64,000 nt of DNA from Cordia subcordata. Its lineage: Eukaryota > Streptophyta > Magnoliopsida > Boraginales > Cordiaceae. Numbering within the stretch: the first letter of the stretch is position 1; every line of letters starts with the position of its first letter. Below, piece after piece: positions 35,058 to 46,546 of the stretch. Made by a program: the position numbers and the translations under genes. Under the pieces are notes generated by a model, which was given only the letters and a program-made list of their open reading frames with translations, was not told where the DNA came from and did not search any database. The stretch is taken from NCBI GenBank assembly GCA_028554755.1, contig JAPTOF010000015.1, forward strand, positions 12,101,501-12,165,500. Direction: 5' to 3'.

Positions 35058-35059
35058 AG

Positions 35060-35080
35060 TTCTTGGCATTGTTGTCGGGG
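35060..35080 (+). other. Primer binding site, tRNA-Asp type
   Basis: TTCTTGGCATTGTTGTCGGG starts two bases after the LTR end and resembles TGGCGCCGTTGCCGGGG, the tRNA-Asp primer site of Athila/Tat Gypsy elements. Confidence 0.75.
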
Positions 35081-35240
35081 AGCATGATTGTTTGGTTTCT
35101 TTGTTTTGTATGTCTTAGATAGTTACATGTTGTTTTATCTTTTCACACTTTCTTTATTTTGAATAATAAAATAAAATTTTGAAAAAAAAACATATATTGT
35201 GAATTGTTAAGAGGATTACTTGTGTTTAATTGAAAATGAG

Positions 35241-37115
35241 TGATACTTCTCGCTAATTAAGCACTAAGCCTTAATTAAAAGCCTGCATATGCATAGGTCG
35301 TGTAGTCTAATGTGCAAAAGCAAGGTCGATCCCTCAGGGAGGCAGGAAATGGGGAATGAAAGCTAAATGTGTGTCCTGGAAAGCTAGAAACAAACCAAGC
35401 TAAACTAAATATTCATTTTGGTTGTTTTAGATATGAAGGGAGCTCAAAGTAAGTTAAACTAATCTAAACAAACTAAAGAAAATAAATGCAAGGGAGAACA
35501 AGCTAGTAAAAGGGAATTTATACAAGCAATAGGGCAACGGGTGAAATCTACTTAACTATGGGTGATTTGGGTACTAATTTCACTACGGGACTAACTTTGA
35601 TGGTTTTGCTCTAGAGGAGATGCTCTAAGCTAGGAATCTCATCAACCTTTCCTACACCTAGACTCATCGTGGGTTTATCCCTAGGTGCTAACTACCTAGA
35701 CACAACGTGGTCCTTATGAACTAGGTCATGACTTAGCTAATTACGTTCCTAGGTGATGATAATTGGTCTTACCCTAGGTTCTAACTCATCAGTTAGATTT
35801 AAAGCCAAGAACTAGGCTTCCTAAGGTCAATTAAGATAGCCCAACACCTATTGGCTAGGTTTAAAGCCAAAAAAGACTAAACTAGGCATAATTATTGGTG
35901 AAGAGCCACCAATCATAGCATTACACAAGCAAGTTTTGACAATAAAGCATATCTACATGGTCTCAAGCATGGTATGATTGAATGTAAAGCATAGTCAAAC
36001 TCTAAACACTTAGACATATTTAAGTCATACCAATTTAGGCATTAGAATCCAACATATATGTCTTAGAAGCTAAAAATGCTATTAAGGCATGTAAGAACAC
36101 ACATAAACATGCATAGTTACAAGACCCACTTCGCAAAATCATTACATAAACAACTAGACATGGTTATACAATGATTTAGAAGTGTTAAATAGCAATTAAG
36201 CCTCCAAATATATATATATATATATATATTATTTCACCTAGGAATATCAATAAACAAATAGATATGTATATAAATAGCCATTAAAACATTAAAAGAAACA
36301 TATATATTAAACCATTAAAATATCATGGCCAATTAGTACTTAATCATCCCATAATACAAGCTTCAATCACCCATAAAAGATCTATCTTAACATAGAGAAA
36401 ACTAAGTACAAAAGGAGAAAGATGAACCTTCCTTTCATGCTTAGCTTTCCTCTTCAAATCCTCGTCTTGATCTTGCTATTAGAAGTGTTAAAAACCTAGT
36501 TACAAGCTTCAATCTTGGTGTATTTTTGTGTCATTTAGTGTGTAAAAGGTGGGTGTGTGAAAGGAGGTGAAAAGGGTTCCAGGATACTCTAAATGGGCTA
36601 AAAAAGTGCTTAAATAGTATAGAATACGCGTCTAGCCAGGGACCTTGGTTGGTCTACCAGCCTAGCACTTAGGTCGATCGGCCTAGGGGCTTTACTTTTT
36701 AATTTGGCCAGTCCACCATGCCGATCGACTAACCCTCGAAGGGGCTTGACTGGCCAGGTCAGAGCTTTGCCCGATTTTGCGCGTTTTGTTCTTATTCTGC
36801 TCCGGTTGCACTTTTCTTCTCCTGGTTACTTCCAAAAGCTTATTTTATGCTTCTTCTATATCCCAAACTCCTCAAGCTTGGCTCCTTCATCAAATTATCA
36901 TTGATGCAAGCTGTGAGCTTTGACATAACTTTACTTAACACGAGAAATAAGCCTGCATTATTGTAGTGTTTATCTTAAACTCAAATATGTACAATTATAT
37001 GCGCTTAAGCCTATCTCTAGCATATGTGCTATACTAATGCATCTATTAAAGCTCAAAACACCTCTTAAACATAGGCAAATGACAATACAAACATACACAA
37101 AAACACAACACAACA
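35241..37115 (-). repeat. Solo Gypsy LTR inserted in the gag start
   Basis: A 1875-bp unit with TG...CA ends (plus strand TGATACTTCTCG ... ACACAACA) is flanked by the 5-bp duplication ATGAG at 35236-35240 and 37116-37120. It is the same LTR family as 33177-35057 but in opposite orientation and clearly diverged. It lacks internal retroelement sequence, hence a solo LTR left by LTR-LTR recombination. It contains a TA microsatellite (about 36207-36228) and a TATA-like CTATTTAAGC (minus strand, near 36610). Confidence 0.85.
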
Positions 37116-38270
37116 ATGAGTAACCCAAATGTTTCTTGGTGGTCTTTTGTATCCTCATCCCCATCACCCAAGCTTGTTCCTAATGCATGTCGCTTTTGTG
37201 GAAGTTATAGGCATTTAACCATTATTTGTCCCTATGAAAACCCCTAATCTTGGGCTAATACTAGATACAACCCTTATAGTCATGTATAATTTCATGCATC
37301 TTCATTTAGAAATCATGACTATAGAGATGTATATTCTTATTATTGCAATCATTATTCTAGTGCTTGTCCTAGCTTCCACCACTATCCCAGATAGCATGCA
37401 ACCCTCGACACCCCTAGTAATCATTTGCCCATTCATGCATCTACATCTGGACATCATGATTATAAGGAGTAAGATCATGCATTTTCATATCTGGGTCAAT
37501 ATGACTCTTCATTTGGTTCATCTCTTTGCTTTGACACCACCTCCTGCAAGTCTTATGATGGTTATGCTTTTAATGTTCCCAAACAAGATGCTTAACATTT
37601 CAACTTGAAAGAACTCTTTTCTTTCAGGTCCCTTTCATATAGGGAAAAGCTTGAGTATCTCATATATCTCATCCAATCTGACCAAAAGTGCCTAGTTAGC
37701 TTGAGGCAACAAACTAATTATCAAGAGAAATGCTCGAGGAAAGAGATTGAGAGTGAGCAGCCTGTGGTTGAAAATGTTGAGACATCTTTAAATTGGGATG
37801 AAGAGATAGAAAAGAGACGTAGAAGAAAGTGGACTAGTGGTGAATATGATGATGTTTTGGAGAGAAAATTCATTGATGGAGATTTCAAATCATATAGTGA
37901 GGATAAGGATGAGCTTGACAATACGTTAGTCCTTGATGACTCTTGTGGGTATGTTTTAGAGGAAATAGCACCCTATCCTCTTAAGTATTCAACACCTTCC
38001 ATTGAGTCACGTGACCCCTGTTTTTCTTCTCATCCCATACTTTACACACACTTGGAGGTTGAGTCTCATGAACATAGCACTCATTTGCATTTCAAGTCTA
38101 CATTTAGGGAGTCTAGGGTGCACCTTTCCCTTGAGCATTCATGCATATATAACCCGAAATCCGTTGAGTTTTCTTTGTCTCCTCTATTTGTGCCGACCCC
38201 GTGTGAGAAACATGATGGTGAGATGACACCCACTAGTGATAAATGTAAGATGAATTTGAAAAGAGTTTAG
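37116..38270 (+). pseudogene. Gag-like ORF with CCHC knuckle, split by the solo LTR
   Basis: The reading frame starts at ATG 37116 (MSNPNVSWWSFVSSSPSPKL). A perfect zinc knuckle CRFCGSYRHLTIIC (CX2CX4HX4C) lies at 37197-37238. The same frame continues to 38270, interrupted by in-frame stops at 37245 and near 37287, 37401, 37470 and 37593. From 37605 a 221-codon stretch is open, with an acidic-basic middle part (NWDEEIEKRRRRKWTSGEYD) and a His/Ser-rich tail. Apart from the knuckle I recognise no known domain. Because the solo LTR sits between ATGAG duplications, the original start codon is regenerated on both sides. Likely the RNA-binding protein of a non-autonomous Gypsy element. Confidence 0.6.
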
Positions 38271-39514
38271 CTAGTGATGGTTTAAAGTCATCCACTGGGG
38301 AGAACAGGACATCAATTTTGGAGTTTTTAAAAGATAAGTCTCTTGGAGTTTTAGATCATTATGTTGAGGAGAATAGCAACTCTAAGAAGACACCAAGAAA
38401 GAAATTAGTGGTCTTGGAAGATTGATCTATGGGTCTTTTTGGATGTTTGATGAATTATTGTTAGAGAAAAAGAGCATTAAGATCGAATCCACCCTTTGTG
38501 AGGAGTTAACGCGACATAGGCTTAATCATGTTATATCTTGTGGAGAAGAAGAGTGTAGTACGTTTACTTCCCTTATCGTTGCTCCTCCTTCTCCAAATGT
38601 CGTCCCTACTCCACGTTCCCATTCTATTGAGCCTCCCTCTTTAGAGCTCACGTTTGCCCCTTCATGTATAGAACACTTTCATCCAGGGTTAGAAAACACT
38701 TCTCCTATTGCATGCATTAGACCTATCCTTTACCCAAGGGGAAGGTGTGTTTTTAGCCCTTGATTACAAGAAAAAGCCTATGGGGTGGTTAGTTAAAGAG
38801 TAAAGAGGCATGATCTTTCACGTTTGTGTATGACACATTCCACACTTTTGCTTACTTTCTCATTTGATGATTTTTGGGGTAAGATCTAGAAAAAAGGATG
38901 CATTGTGCATTCATTGCCCTATATTGTGTTGCATGACCCTTTTCTCTCTACTATCTGTGCTTGGTTGAATACCTGGCAATTTGTGTCATGCAACTTTAAA
39001 CATGACTTGCTTTAATATTAGTGCCGAACTGGAGGCGTTAAATCCAGCACTATTAGGAGGCACCCTAGACATGTTTATATTCTATTTGTTTCCTTGTTTC
39101 CTTTTTCTTTTACTTGCTTTTACTTTTTCATTATTTTCATTCTTTAATTTACATTTCCTTTTCATTTGTTTTCTTTTTCACCCCCCAAATGTTGATCCTC
39201 ACTTCTAGTATTTCCCCTTTTGCATACACTTTGTTTATCATTTGATGATGCCGATGCAAACTTGCTTGGCAATGCTACTAATCTTGTGTCTTGTGAGTGC
39301 TTCTGGTTTGATGACAAATAGTGTTAGTAGATAATTTTTTAACCATTGGCATCGAAAAGCTTCAAAAGAACATAAGATTGTATCTATCCTTTCTCTACTT
39401 GTCCCCTTATATCTATCCTATTCCCACCATCCTGACTTGATTTATAATACCTATTTGCTTGTTGAGTAGTATTATTCTATTTACTTGAGGACAAGTAAAG
39501 TTTAGATTTGAGGG
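38271..39514 (+). other. 3' part of the non-autonomous Gypsy element
   Basis: A 113-codon open stretch at 38422-38763 (LNHVISCGEEECSTF, PPSPNVVPTPRSHSIEPPSL) is probably the shifted C-terminus of the upstream ORF. 38764-39480 is non-coding and T-rich. 39485-39514 contains TTGAGGACAAGTAAAG and TTTGAGGGTG, a sequence that precedes the 3' LTR in Athila/Tat-type elements. Confidence 0.5.
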
Positions 39515-40239
39515 TGTAGGAATTTGGTTTTTCTTGTTTTATGCTTTGTTTAGGGTAGTTTGCATTATGTTCTTTAAAATGGTTAAATTTTTTTTTTATT
39601 TTTATGCATATAAAGTCATTTATCTCTTGGTTGATTAGAGTGTTGGCTCTTGTGATTGAATTAATTGATTTGTGGAGATGAGAATATATTGTGGGGAGTA
39701 AATAGAGTGGGAAAAGAGCTGAGACTTAGAAGGGATGCTTTTTGAAAGCTGTGGGGAGTGAGTATATTTAAGAATGAACCTTGTAGCTACTCCATGGCTT
39801 AGTTGGAAAAAGTGGTTTGAAAGGGGTTGTTGATATGAGTGTCCCTTTCTTGATTGGTTCTTTTTTATATGCCTTAACCTTTCCTTTTCTTTTGCTTTCC
39901 TTTTCTTTTCTTTTTGTTATGTAATGAAAAAGTATGAAAAATCCAAAAAAAATGGAAAAAGGCAAAAATGAGAAACAATTGAAAAAGCCAAAAAAAATGT
40001 GAAAAAAATGAAAAATGTGAAAAAGCCAAAAGGCACCAAAAAGATGGAAAAAGAGAAGTATATTGAATAAGTGCTCAAGTAACACAATGTCGACTTAGCA
40101 GAAGTATCTCATTTCGTTCTTTAGACGTAATGTGAATAAGGCTCTTACGTCATTTGCGAGCCATTGTGTTTGTATATTCTTTCTCTCTTTATCTTTCAAG
40201 CTTATTCATATTACGTTAAGGCGTTACCAGTTAGGTGTC
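39515..40239. other. Unassigned junction region
   Basis: It starts TGTAGGAATTTGG just after the purine tract and could be the start of a 3' LTR, but shows no clear match to 33177-35057. A-rich block with repeated GAAAAAGCCAAAA and GTGAAAAA phrases at 39935-40055. No gene. Confidence 0.35.
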
Positions 40240-40858
40240 TGGCTTTTCCCCTGCATTTCTATTTTGGCCGGGCTACCTCCCTGGTCAGTCAGTCGACTAG
40301 TTTATGGAGTCCGACCACTCAAGAAAAGTTGAAGCAAAGCCAAACAAGCTTGAAACATATTTTAAACCAATTTTAACAATCTTTCATAACACCAAATCAA
40401 CTCAAAGCACTTTGGAAACAACTTTTCGAAGCTTGGGATCTTTTCAAAACATGTGTTTATGCTATGTATTCATTCAAATTATTTTTGCATTTTATGAAAG
40501 ACAGTGTTCACAACATTTAAATTGTTTGTATCATGAAAAAGAGAAGTTTGAGCTATTACTTGTGATTCTAACGCATTTCACAAAGGAGCAATACATCCAG
40601 TACTTCTTATGATGTCTCTTCTCCACCTTATGACTTCTCATCATCTCCGTCTTCAAATTTTGAGCTCTTTGATTGATAATATTCTTCATGGCTTATTTTC
40701 TTCTATCTTCAAAGCATCTATCTTCATAATTCATATTTGAAATTAAAAAGATTCTTTTAGTAAAATGATCATATTTATCCAAAAATAATAATGCATATTT
40801 GGTAAAATTTTGATTAGATTTTTCATCATCAAAATCACTAATGAATATTTAGTCAACA
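40240..40858 (-). repeat. SIRE-minus 3' LTR, first part
   Basis: On the minus strand it begins TGTTGACTAAATATTC at 40858, right after the purine tract GAGGGGAAGAT. The start TGTT agrees with both LTRs of the + strand SIRE-like element. It includes a GGTCA/GTCGAC-rich patch (40266-40325). The left limit is approximate because the rest of the LTR is missing. Confidence 0.6.
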
Positions 40859-41688
40859 ATCTTCCCCTCGTTGATGATGACAAATTATCACTAGAAAGTT
40901 TAGAGATCTAAAAGTTTTACTCCCCCTCAATATGAGCATTATTTTCAACTAAAAGTATGTTGTGGGAAATACTCCACCTTGCAACTTATGCATATTTAAA
41001 CAATAAGCTCAACAATAAGCTCATTAGCATACTCATGCATTGTCATTTACCGAATTTACTAAGCCAAGGAAACTAAAAATATACTTCTTACTTCACTTCA
41101 TACTTACTCATGCCAAGCAAACTAGCAATATACTTCAACTTACTCATGCCAAGAAAACTAGCAATATACTTCTTACTAAGCCAAGCAAACTAGCAATATA
41201 TTTCTTAATTCACTTTATACTTACTCATTCCAAGAAAACTAGCAATATACTTCTTACATCTTCTTTTCCCCTTTGGCATCATCAAAATCAATAATATGGA
41301 CAAAAGCAATAGTTAATTAACATAAGCTCAATAGTTAATTAATACAAGTTAAGCTATGACAAACAGACAAATCATAGAAACGAACGTAAAAGCTATAAAA
41401 GCCAACAAGGGCCCCAAAATGCATAATCCATAAAAGAGCTAATCAATCTAACTTGAGTGGCAAAAGAAAGTAGCATTTTTGAAAATAGTAAGAAAACTTG
41501 TTCAATTGTTGAGGTTTATGGAAAAAGAACATGGTGGATTCAAGATGCACAGTCATGATGATCCTTAAAGTACTCTTTCATGTCAGAGTGCATGCCTGCT
41601 ATTTCTGTATCAATCATTGTGAAAGCTCAATCCATTGATCAGTCATTTTTGTTTTAATCTCCCCTATCCCAGCGTTTAAAGGTTGTAA
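40859..41688 (-). other. SIRE-minus 3' untranslated region with minisatellite
   Basis: Contains the purine tract next to the LTR and, at 41266-41284, TTTTCCCCTTTGGCATCATC, the reverse complement of the second G-rich tract (GATGATGCCAAA...) typical of SIRE-like elements. Between about 41056 and 41264 lie five diverged copies of CCAAGCAAACTAGCAATATA with spacers (period roughly 30-55 bp). Confidence 0.65.
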
Positions 41689-42776
41689 TTAGGCGAGAAT
41701 CTGTGCCATGACTGATGGATCTTCTTCTTGACCCATAGAGCTAGGGCCTGCACCTCTCAACATCGTAACCCATCTTTGTTTATCAACATCTCCTTGTGCT
41801 CGAGATTCTCTCATTACTCTCCTGAGTGTAACCTCTTTAGGAGCCATGTCTTCATCTTCTGATGTGCTGACAACTACATGAATTGTTCCAGGTATACCCG
41901 CGTCAAACCCACCTTCTTGCTCTTGCTCTTCTCTAAAGGCTGCATCTAAAGCTTCTTGAACCTCGTCCATGTGTTGTGCTTTAGGCCCAAATACCGGTTT
42001 ACTAAAAGTTATTCCATCTCTTGACCTTTGCTTGATTTTCTCCTTTATTTCATTGGGTAAACTTTCATATATAGCTCGATTTATTGGATTGCCATTATAC
42101 CAATAAATCCACATGAAGTTCATGTATTGTATGTTAAAATTCCATGCAAATACTTTAGCTGGTTCTCTTGATGTGATTTTGAAAAGGTTAAAGATATACA
42201 TAAGAGCCATACCATAACTGGGGTTTGTTGTTTTTCCACCATTTTTCCCACTTATATGTAACATATATTGCAAAATGAGGAAAGGTAGAGCAATCTTAAC
42301 ACCAGTTGAAAGACTACATAGAATATATGTATCCATCACCGGAATTTTTCCATCATTTATTTTCCTAGGAAGTAGAACTTCATTAATCACCTTAAGATTA
42401 TTTATGTCTACGTCCTTTAATAGAGGAAGAATTAAATCCGTAGATTTTGGGCCTACATCCTCCCACATGTATTCAATAACTTTGCTCAGTATTCCTGCTA
42501 CTTTTATCCTCTCAGGCCATCCTTGGCTATTATAATGCCTTTCCCTTTCAACTGGCAATCTAAAAATTTCTTTCAATTTTTCTTCGGTCGATATGAAGCT
42601 CTTATTGCATACAGTTGATTTGAGTTCAAGCCTAGGACTTCTACAATGCATCTCAAGATTTTCATGAATTCTCTAACCATATTGACTTTCACATCACAAT
42701 GTAGATGTAAAAACATATACCAATCTTGACCATCAAATAATTGCATCATATTAGCACCAATGGAATCCAAGTCCAA
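41689..42776 (-). pseudogene. SIRE-minus third ORF (env-position), plant-transposon-protein-like
   Basis: The frame 42776-42573 encodes DWYMFLHLHCDVKVNMVREF. After a frameshift near 42640-42650 a 320-codon open stretch runs to 41689 with EEKLKEIFRLPVERERHYNS, NEVLLPRKINDGKIPVMDTY and ALPFLILQYMLHISGKNGGK. An acidic/charged tail ends PSVMAQILA. The pattern of an N-terminal VREFY-type motif followed by a helix ending in LP resembles the 'putative plant transposon protein' domain (Transposase_32-like). That is family knowledge; no search was run. The + strand element has a homologue at 57996-59193 with the same C-terminal PSVxxQILA. Function unknown. It sits where SIRE elements carry their env-like ORF, but I see no clear signal peptide or membrane anchor. 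Confidence 0.7.
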
Positions 42777-43283
42777 CGAGAAATTTACCGAATATCATAG
42801 TTTGTTTCCCTTGAATTTTTGAAGCAGATGGAGGTGGTAATTGAGTTCTTGCCTTTTTTCCCCTTCTCCCACGTCCTAGATCTCTTCCTCTTGATTCACC
42901 ATGATTTAAAGTGAAAATTGGAAAAGTAAATTGGTAGAAAGTGTTTTTTTGATGTGGGTTTGTAATTTATGGAAGAAAATTTAAAGAAGAATGGTTGAAA
43001 ATTGAGTAATTAAAAGTGGGTTTGGGAGAGTTTTTTGAATTAGGGTTAAAAAATTTGAGATAAGTTGTGAGATTTTGGGTTAAAACCCTCAGTTTAAGGC
43101 TTTTTTGCATTTATCCGGTCAATCAGCTAGTCCTGGAGGTCAACTGGCCATATTAGAGAGGAGCAAAAATTTTGGCATTAAGTCGGGCACCCTAAAGCTT
43201 CAGTCGATCAACCGGTTAGGTCAAAATATGCACATATACATATTTTTTCATTCCCAAGCCATATAAATACACATACATGCAAT
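42777..43283 (-). other. SIRE-minus spacer between pol and third ORF
   Basis: The minus strand from about 42902 encodes a basic leader (GESRGRDLGRGRRGKKARTQ) that probably belongs to the third ORF's N-terminus in another frame. 43115-43230 is rich in GGTCAAC/GTCGATCAACCGG motifs like those in the LTRs. Confidence 0.45.
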
Positions 43284-44271
43284 TTAGCTACTTTTTCTCA
43301 CACCAATATCCCTTCTAATCTTATAAAATTGATCCTCATTCAATGGTTTAGTAAAAATATCGGCAACTTGATGTAAAGTATCAACAAATTCAAGTATAAT
43401 ATCACTTTTTTTGCATATGGTCTCCAATAAAATGGTTCCTGCTCTCAATATGCTTAGTTCTAAAATGCTGAATTGGGTTCTTAGTGAGATTAATTGCACT
43501 AGTATTATGACAATATATGGGAACATGATCATATTGCAAGCCATAATCAAGTAAATTTTGTTTCATCTACAAGATTTGAGCCACACAACTACCAACTGAA
43601 ATATATTTGGCTTTGGTGATAGAGATTGCAACATTCTTTTGTTTTCTACATGACCAAGATACTAAAGAATGTCCTAGGAATTGACAAGTTCCACTAGTGC
43701 TCTTACAATCTACCTTACATCCAGCATAATCTTCGTAAAATTCACATAAGTCAAATGTGGTTCCTTTTGCATACCAAAGCCTTAGATTACTAGTTCCTTT
43801 AAGATATCTGATTATTCTTTTTACAGCAACTAGATGTGTTTCCTTAGGATTAGACTGAAATCTAGCACATAAGCATATTGCAAACATGACATCTGGTCTA
43901 GAGGCAATTAAATAAAGTAAGCTATCAATCATACCTCTATATTTCTTTTCATCTACCAGTTTACCTTTCTCATCCTTGTCCAATTTTGTTGAAGGGCTCA
44001 TAGAAGTCCCAATTTCCTTTTTATCTTCAAGCCCAAACTTTCTGATAATCTTCTTAGTGTATTTGGCTTGATTTATGATGATGCCTTCCTTTGTTTGCTT
44101 GATTTGGAGTCCAAGAAAGAAAGTCAATTGTCCCATCATACTCATCTTAAACTTCTTGTGCATACGTTTAGAAAAGCTCTCACACAAAGATACATTAGTA
44201 ACACAAAAAATTATATCATCAACATAAATTTGTACAAGTAAGATATCGTTTCCTTCTTTTCTAATAAACAA
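43284..44271 (-). pseudogene. SIRE-minus RT C-terminus and RNase H
   Basis: The stretch 44271-43567 encodes LVQIYVDDIIFCVTNVSLCE with the intact YVDD box, MSMMGQLTFFLGLQIKQTKE, MIDSLLYLIASRPDVMFAIC and a degenerate RNase H (GCKVDCKSTSGTCQFLGHSL, SITKAKYISVGSCVAQIL). A stop at 43567 is followed by the last piece 43550-43284 with IILEFVDTLHQVADIFTKPL. RNase H catalytic Asp/Glu positions are partly replaced (FYEDYAG for YxDADWAG; TKAKY for TEAEY). Confidence 0.8.
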
Positions 44272-44868
44272 AGTGGAGTCAAGTTTTCCTCTTTCAAATT
44301 TATTTTTTACAAGAAATTCATTAAGTCTTTCATACCAAGCTCTAGGAGCTTGCTTTAAACTATAAAAGTTTCTAATTTGATAACATGGTTTGGAAAGTAT
44401 AGATCTTTAAAACCGGAAGGTTGTTCAACATATACCTCCTTTTCAATAAAGCCATTTAGAAAAGCACTCTTGACATCCATTTGATAAAGTTTAAAATCCA
44501 TATAACATGCAAATGCAAGTAACATGCGAATGGATTCAAGTCTAGCTACGGGGACATAGGTCTCATCATAGTCAATACCTTTTTCTTGATTATACTTCAT
44601 TTAGTTTGTTTCTAAATACCCATTTGGTTCCAATTACTGGTCTATCTCTAGGTATTTCAACTAATTTCTAAACTTTATTTCTAGCCAATTGATTTAATTC
44701 CTCTTGCATGGCTAATATCCAATTTTCATCAAGTAAAGCCTCTTTAAAATTTTTAGGTTCTATATGAGAAATAAATACATAATGTTCACAAAAAGTATCG
44801 AAATTATGCCTAGTTCTTACGCCTTGAGATGGATCACCAAGGATTTGATCTTGAAGGTGATTTTGCAT
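44272..44868 (-). pseudogene. SIRE-minus reverse transcriptase, N-terminal part
   Basis: 44868-44668 encodes IEPKNFKEALLDENWILAMQ and EELNQLARNKV, the RT start. 44600-44355 encodes NQEKGIDYDETYVPVARLES and YQMDVKSAFLNGFIEKEVYV, with the first catalytic Asp of RT in MDVKSAFLNG. The two are separated by a frame break and stop near 44600-44660. Confidence 0.8.
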
Positions 44869-44874
44869 GAATTT

Positions 44875-45981
44875 CTAGCTCTTTTGTAGATCTTCATGAG
44901 TCTTTTTTGTCTCAATGTTGCCTTCATTTGAGCATTGTCCATTTTCCTTCTTGGCTTGAGACTCCTTTTCTTGATGTGTATCTTTTTGTTTAGTTGGAAT
45001 TTCATTATCTTTTGGAGATGAATCTTCAAGTGTAGTTTTCTCCAAGAGATAACCTATATCCTCAACTTCCTTTCTTGGCTCAAAAGGGTTAGTCTTATCA
45101 AATGTGACATGCATTGATTCTTCTACAATAAAAGTTCTTTCATTATAGACTCTATTAGCTTTGCTTTTAGTGGAATATCTAAAAAATATGTCTTCATCTG
45201 ATTTAGCATCAAATTTTCTCAAATGATCTTTAGTATTCAAGATAAAACATTTGCAGCCAAACACTTTGAAGTATGAAATTTTAGGCATTTTTCCATGCCA
45301 TAGTTCATATGGAGTTTTATTCAAAATATGTCTAATTAAAACTCTATTTTGCACATAACATGCAGGGTTTACGACTTCATTCCAAAAATATTTTGGCAAG
45401 TTGTGTTCTTTTAACATAGTTTTTGCCATTTCTTGTAATGTACGATTCTTCCTTTCTACCACCCTATTTTGTTGAAGAGTCTAAGGGGTTGAAAAGTTGT
45501 GTTCTATGCCATGCTCATCACAAAAATGCAAAAAAAGGAGTGTTTACATATTCCGTGCCATTATTACTACGAATGCAAGTTATAAAATAGCTTTCTCATT
45601 TTGTACTTTTCTACACAATCTTGCAAATTCATTGAAGGCATCATTTTTGTGTGCAAGAAACATGACCCATGTAAACCTAGTATAGTCATCTACAACAACA
45701 AAGGTATATCTAGAACCTCCTAAACTAGCCACATCAATTGGTCCTAACAAGTCCATATGCAATAATTACAATGCTTTATTAGTCAAAACTTTGTTGAGGG
45801 GTTTGAAAGATGTTTTGTGTTGTTTCCCTAATTGACATATATCACAAACTTTGTCCTTTTCAAATTTTAGTTTTGGCAAGTTTCTAACATGATCATGTTT
45901 TGATAAATCATTTAATAAACTCATGCTGGCATGCCCTAACCTTCTATGCCATAACCAAGCATTGTCATGAACAACCGACAA
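44875..45981 (-). pseudogene. SIRE-minus pre-integrase and integrase
   Basis: 45981-45766 encodes the His-Cys region WLWHRRLGHASMSLLNDLSK and CDICQLGKQHKTSFK. 45762-45580 encodes MDLLGPIDVASLGGSRYTFV and VDDYTRFTWVMFL, with the first catalytic Asp. 45462-44875 encodes VERKNRTLQEMAKTMLKEHN and the C-terminal VFGCKCFILNTKDHLRKFDA region. The middle Asp region (about 45580-45465) is damaged, and stops split the three pieces. Confidence 0.85.
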
Positions 45982-46098
45982 ACATTTAACATGTTAGCAC
46001 ACAAGTTGATCAATTTCAATGGTATAGACATTTTTGTTTCTCCTACCAACAAATAACACATTATCATTACCACATTCATGTACAATACAACTAGAGGA

Positions 46099-46338
46099 TT
46101 AAAATACTACTTTACGACCTTTGTCACATAATTGACCTATACAAAGTAAATTAAATTTAAGACCTTCTACAAGTAAGACATTGTGTATAGCAAGAGAATT
46201 TTCATTACCAATGCTACCTTTTCCAATTATTTTTCCTTTGCTATTGTCACCAAAGGTAACATCTCCACTTTTAGTTTTTTTCAATTTATAGAAGAGTGAT
46301 GAGTTCCCCATCATGTGTTTGGAACAACTACTATCCAA
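46099..46338 (-). pseudogene. SIRE-minus aspartic protease
   Basis: Encodes MDSSCSKHMMGNSSLFYKLK, TFGDNSKGKIIGKGSIG and LAIHNVLLVEGLKFNLLCIG. The family active site DSG is DSS here, so the conserved Gly is lost. The frame then stops close to the pre-integrase region. Confidence 0.8.
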
Positions 46339-46546
46339 GATCTACTTCATCTTGCTAGTTTTGCTCTTATTGCATACCTACACATATGAATTCAAATATA
46401 ATTCTTTATTTTGGGGTCCTCAACACCTTGGGTCCTTGATTTTAGTATCAATTTTTTGCCTTGACAACCCATTTGGGTCTTTGCCAATGTGGGACATGTA
46501 ATCCTCTATCACGAAGTTTTCTAAAATAACAATGAGTTGATACATG

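Larger units (their letters stand above)
33177..39514 (+). mobile_element. Non-autonomous Gypsy element (LARD/TR-GAG type)
   Basis: The order is 5' LTR, tRNA-Asp primer site, leader, gag-like ORF with a zinc knuckle, long 3' untranslated stretch, and a GAGGACAAGTAAAGTTTAGA-like sequence plus purine tract at 39488-39514. No protease, RT or integrase is present. The 3' LTR beyond 39515 is not clearly homologous to the 5' LTR, so the right end is uncertain. The internal part was later split by a solo LTR. Confidence 0.6.

Noticed and set aside
39515..40239. Candidate 3' LTR of the non-autonomous Gypsy element
   Set aside because: Starts correctly after the purine tract but does not align with the 5' LTR at 33177-35057; left unassigned.
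41689..42651. Third ORF as a viral envelope protein
   Set aside because: No signal peptide, membrane anchor or cleavage site seen; resemblance is to a plant transposon protein domain.
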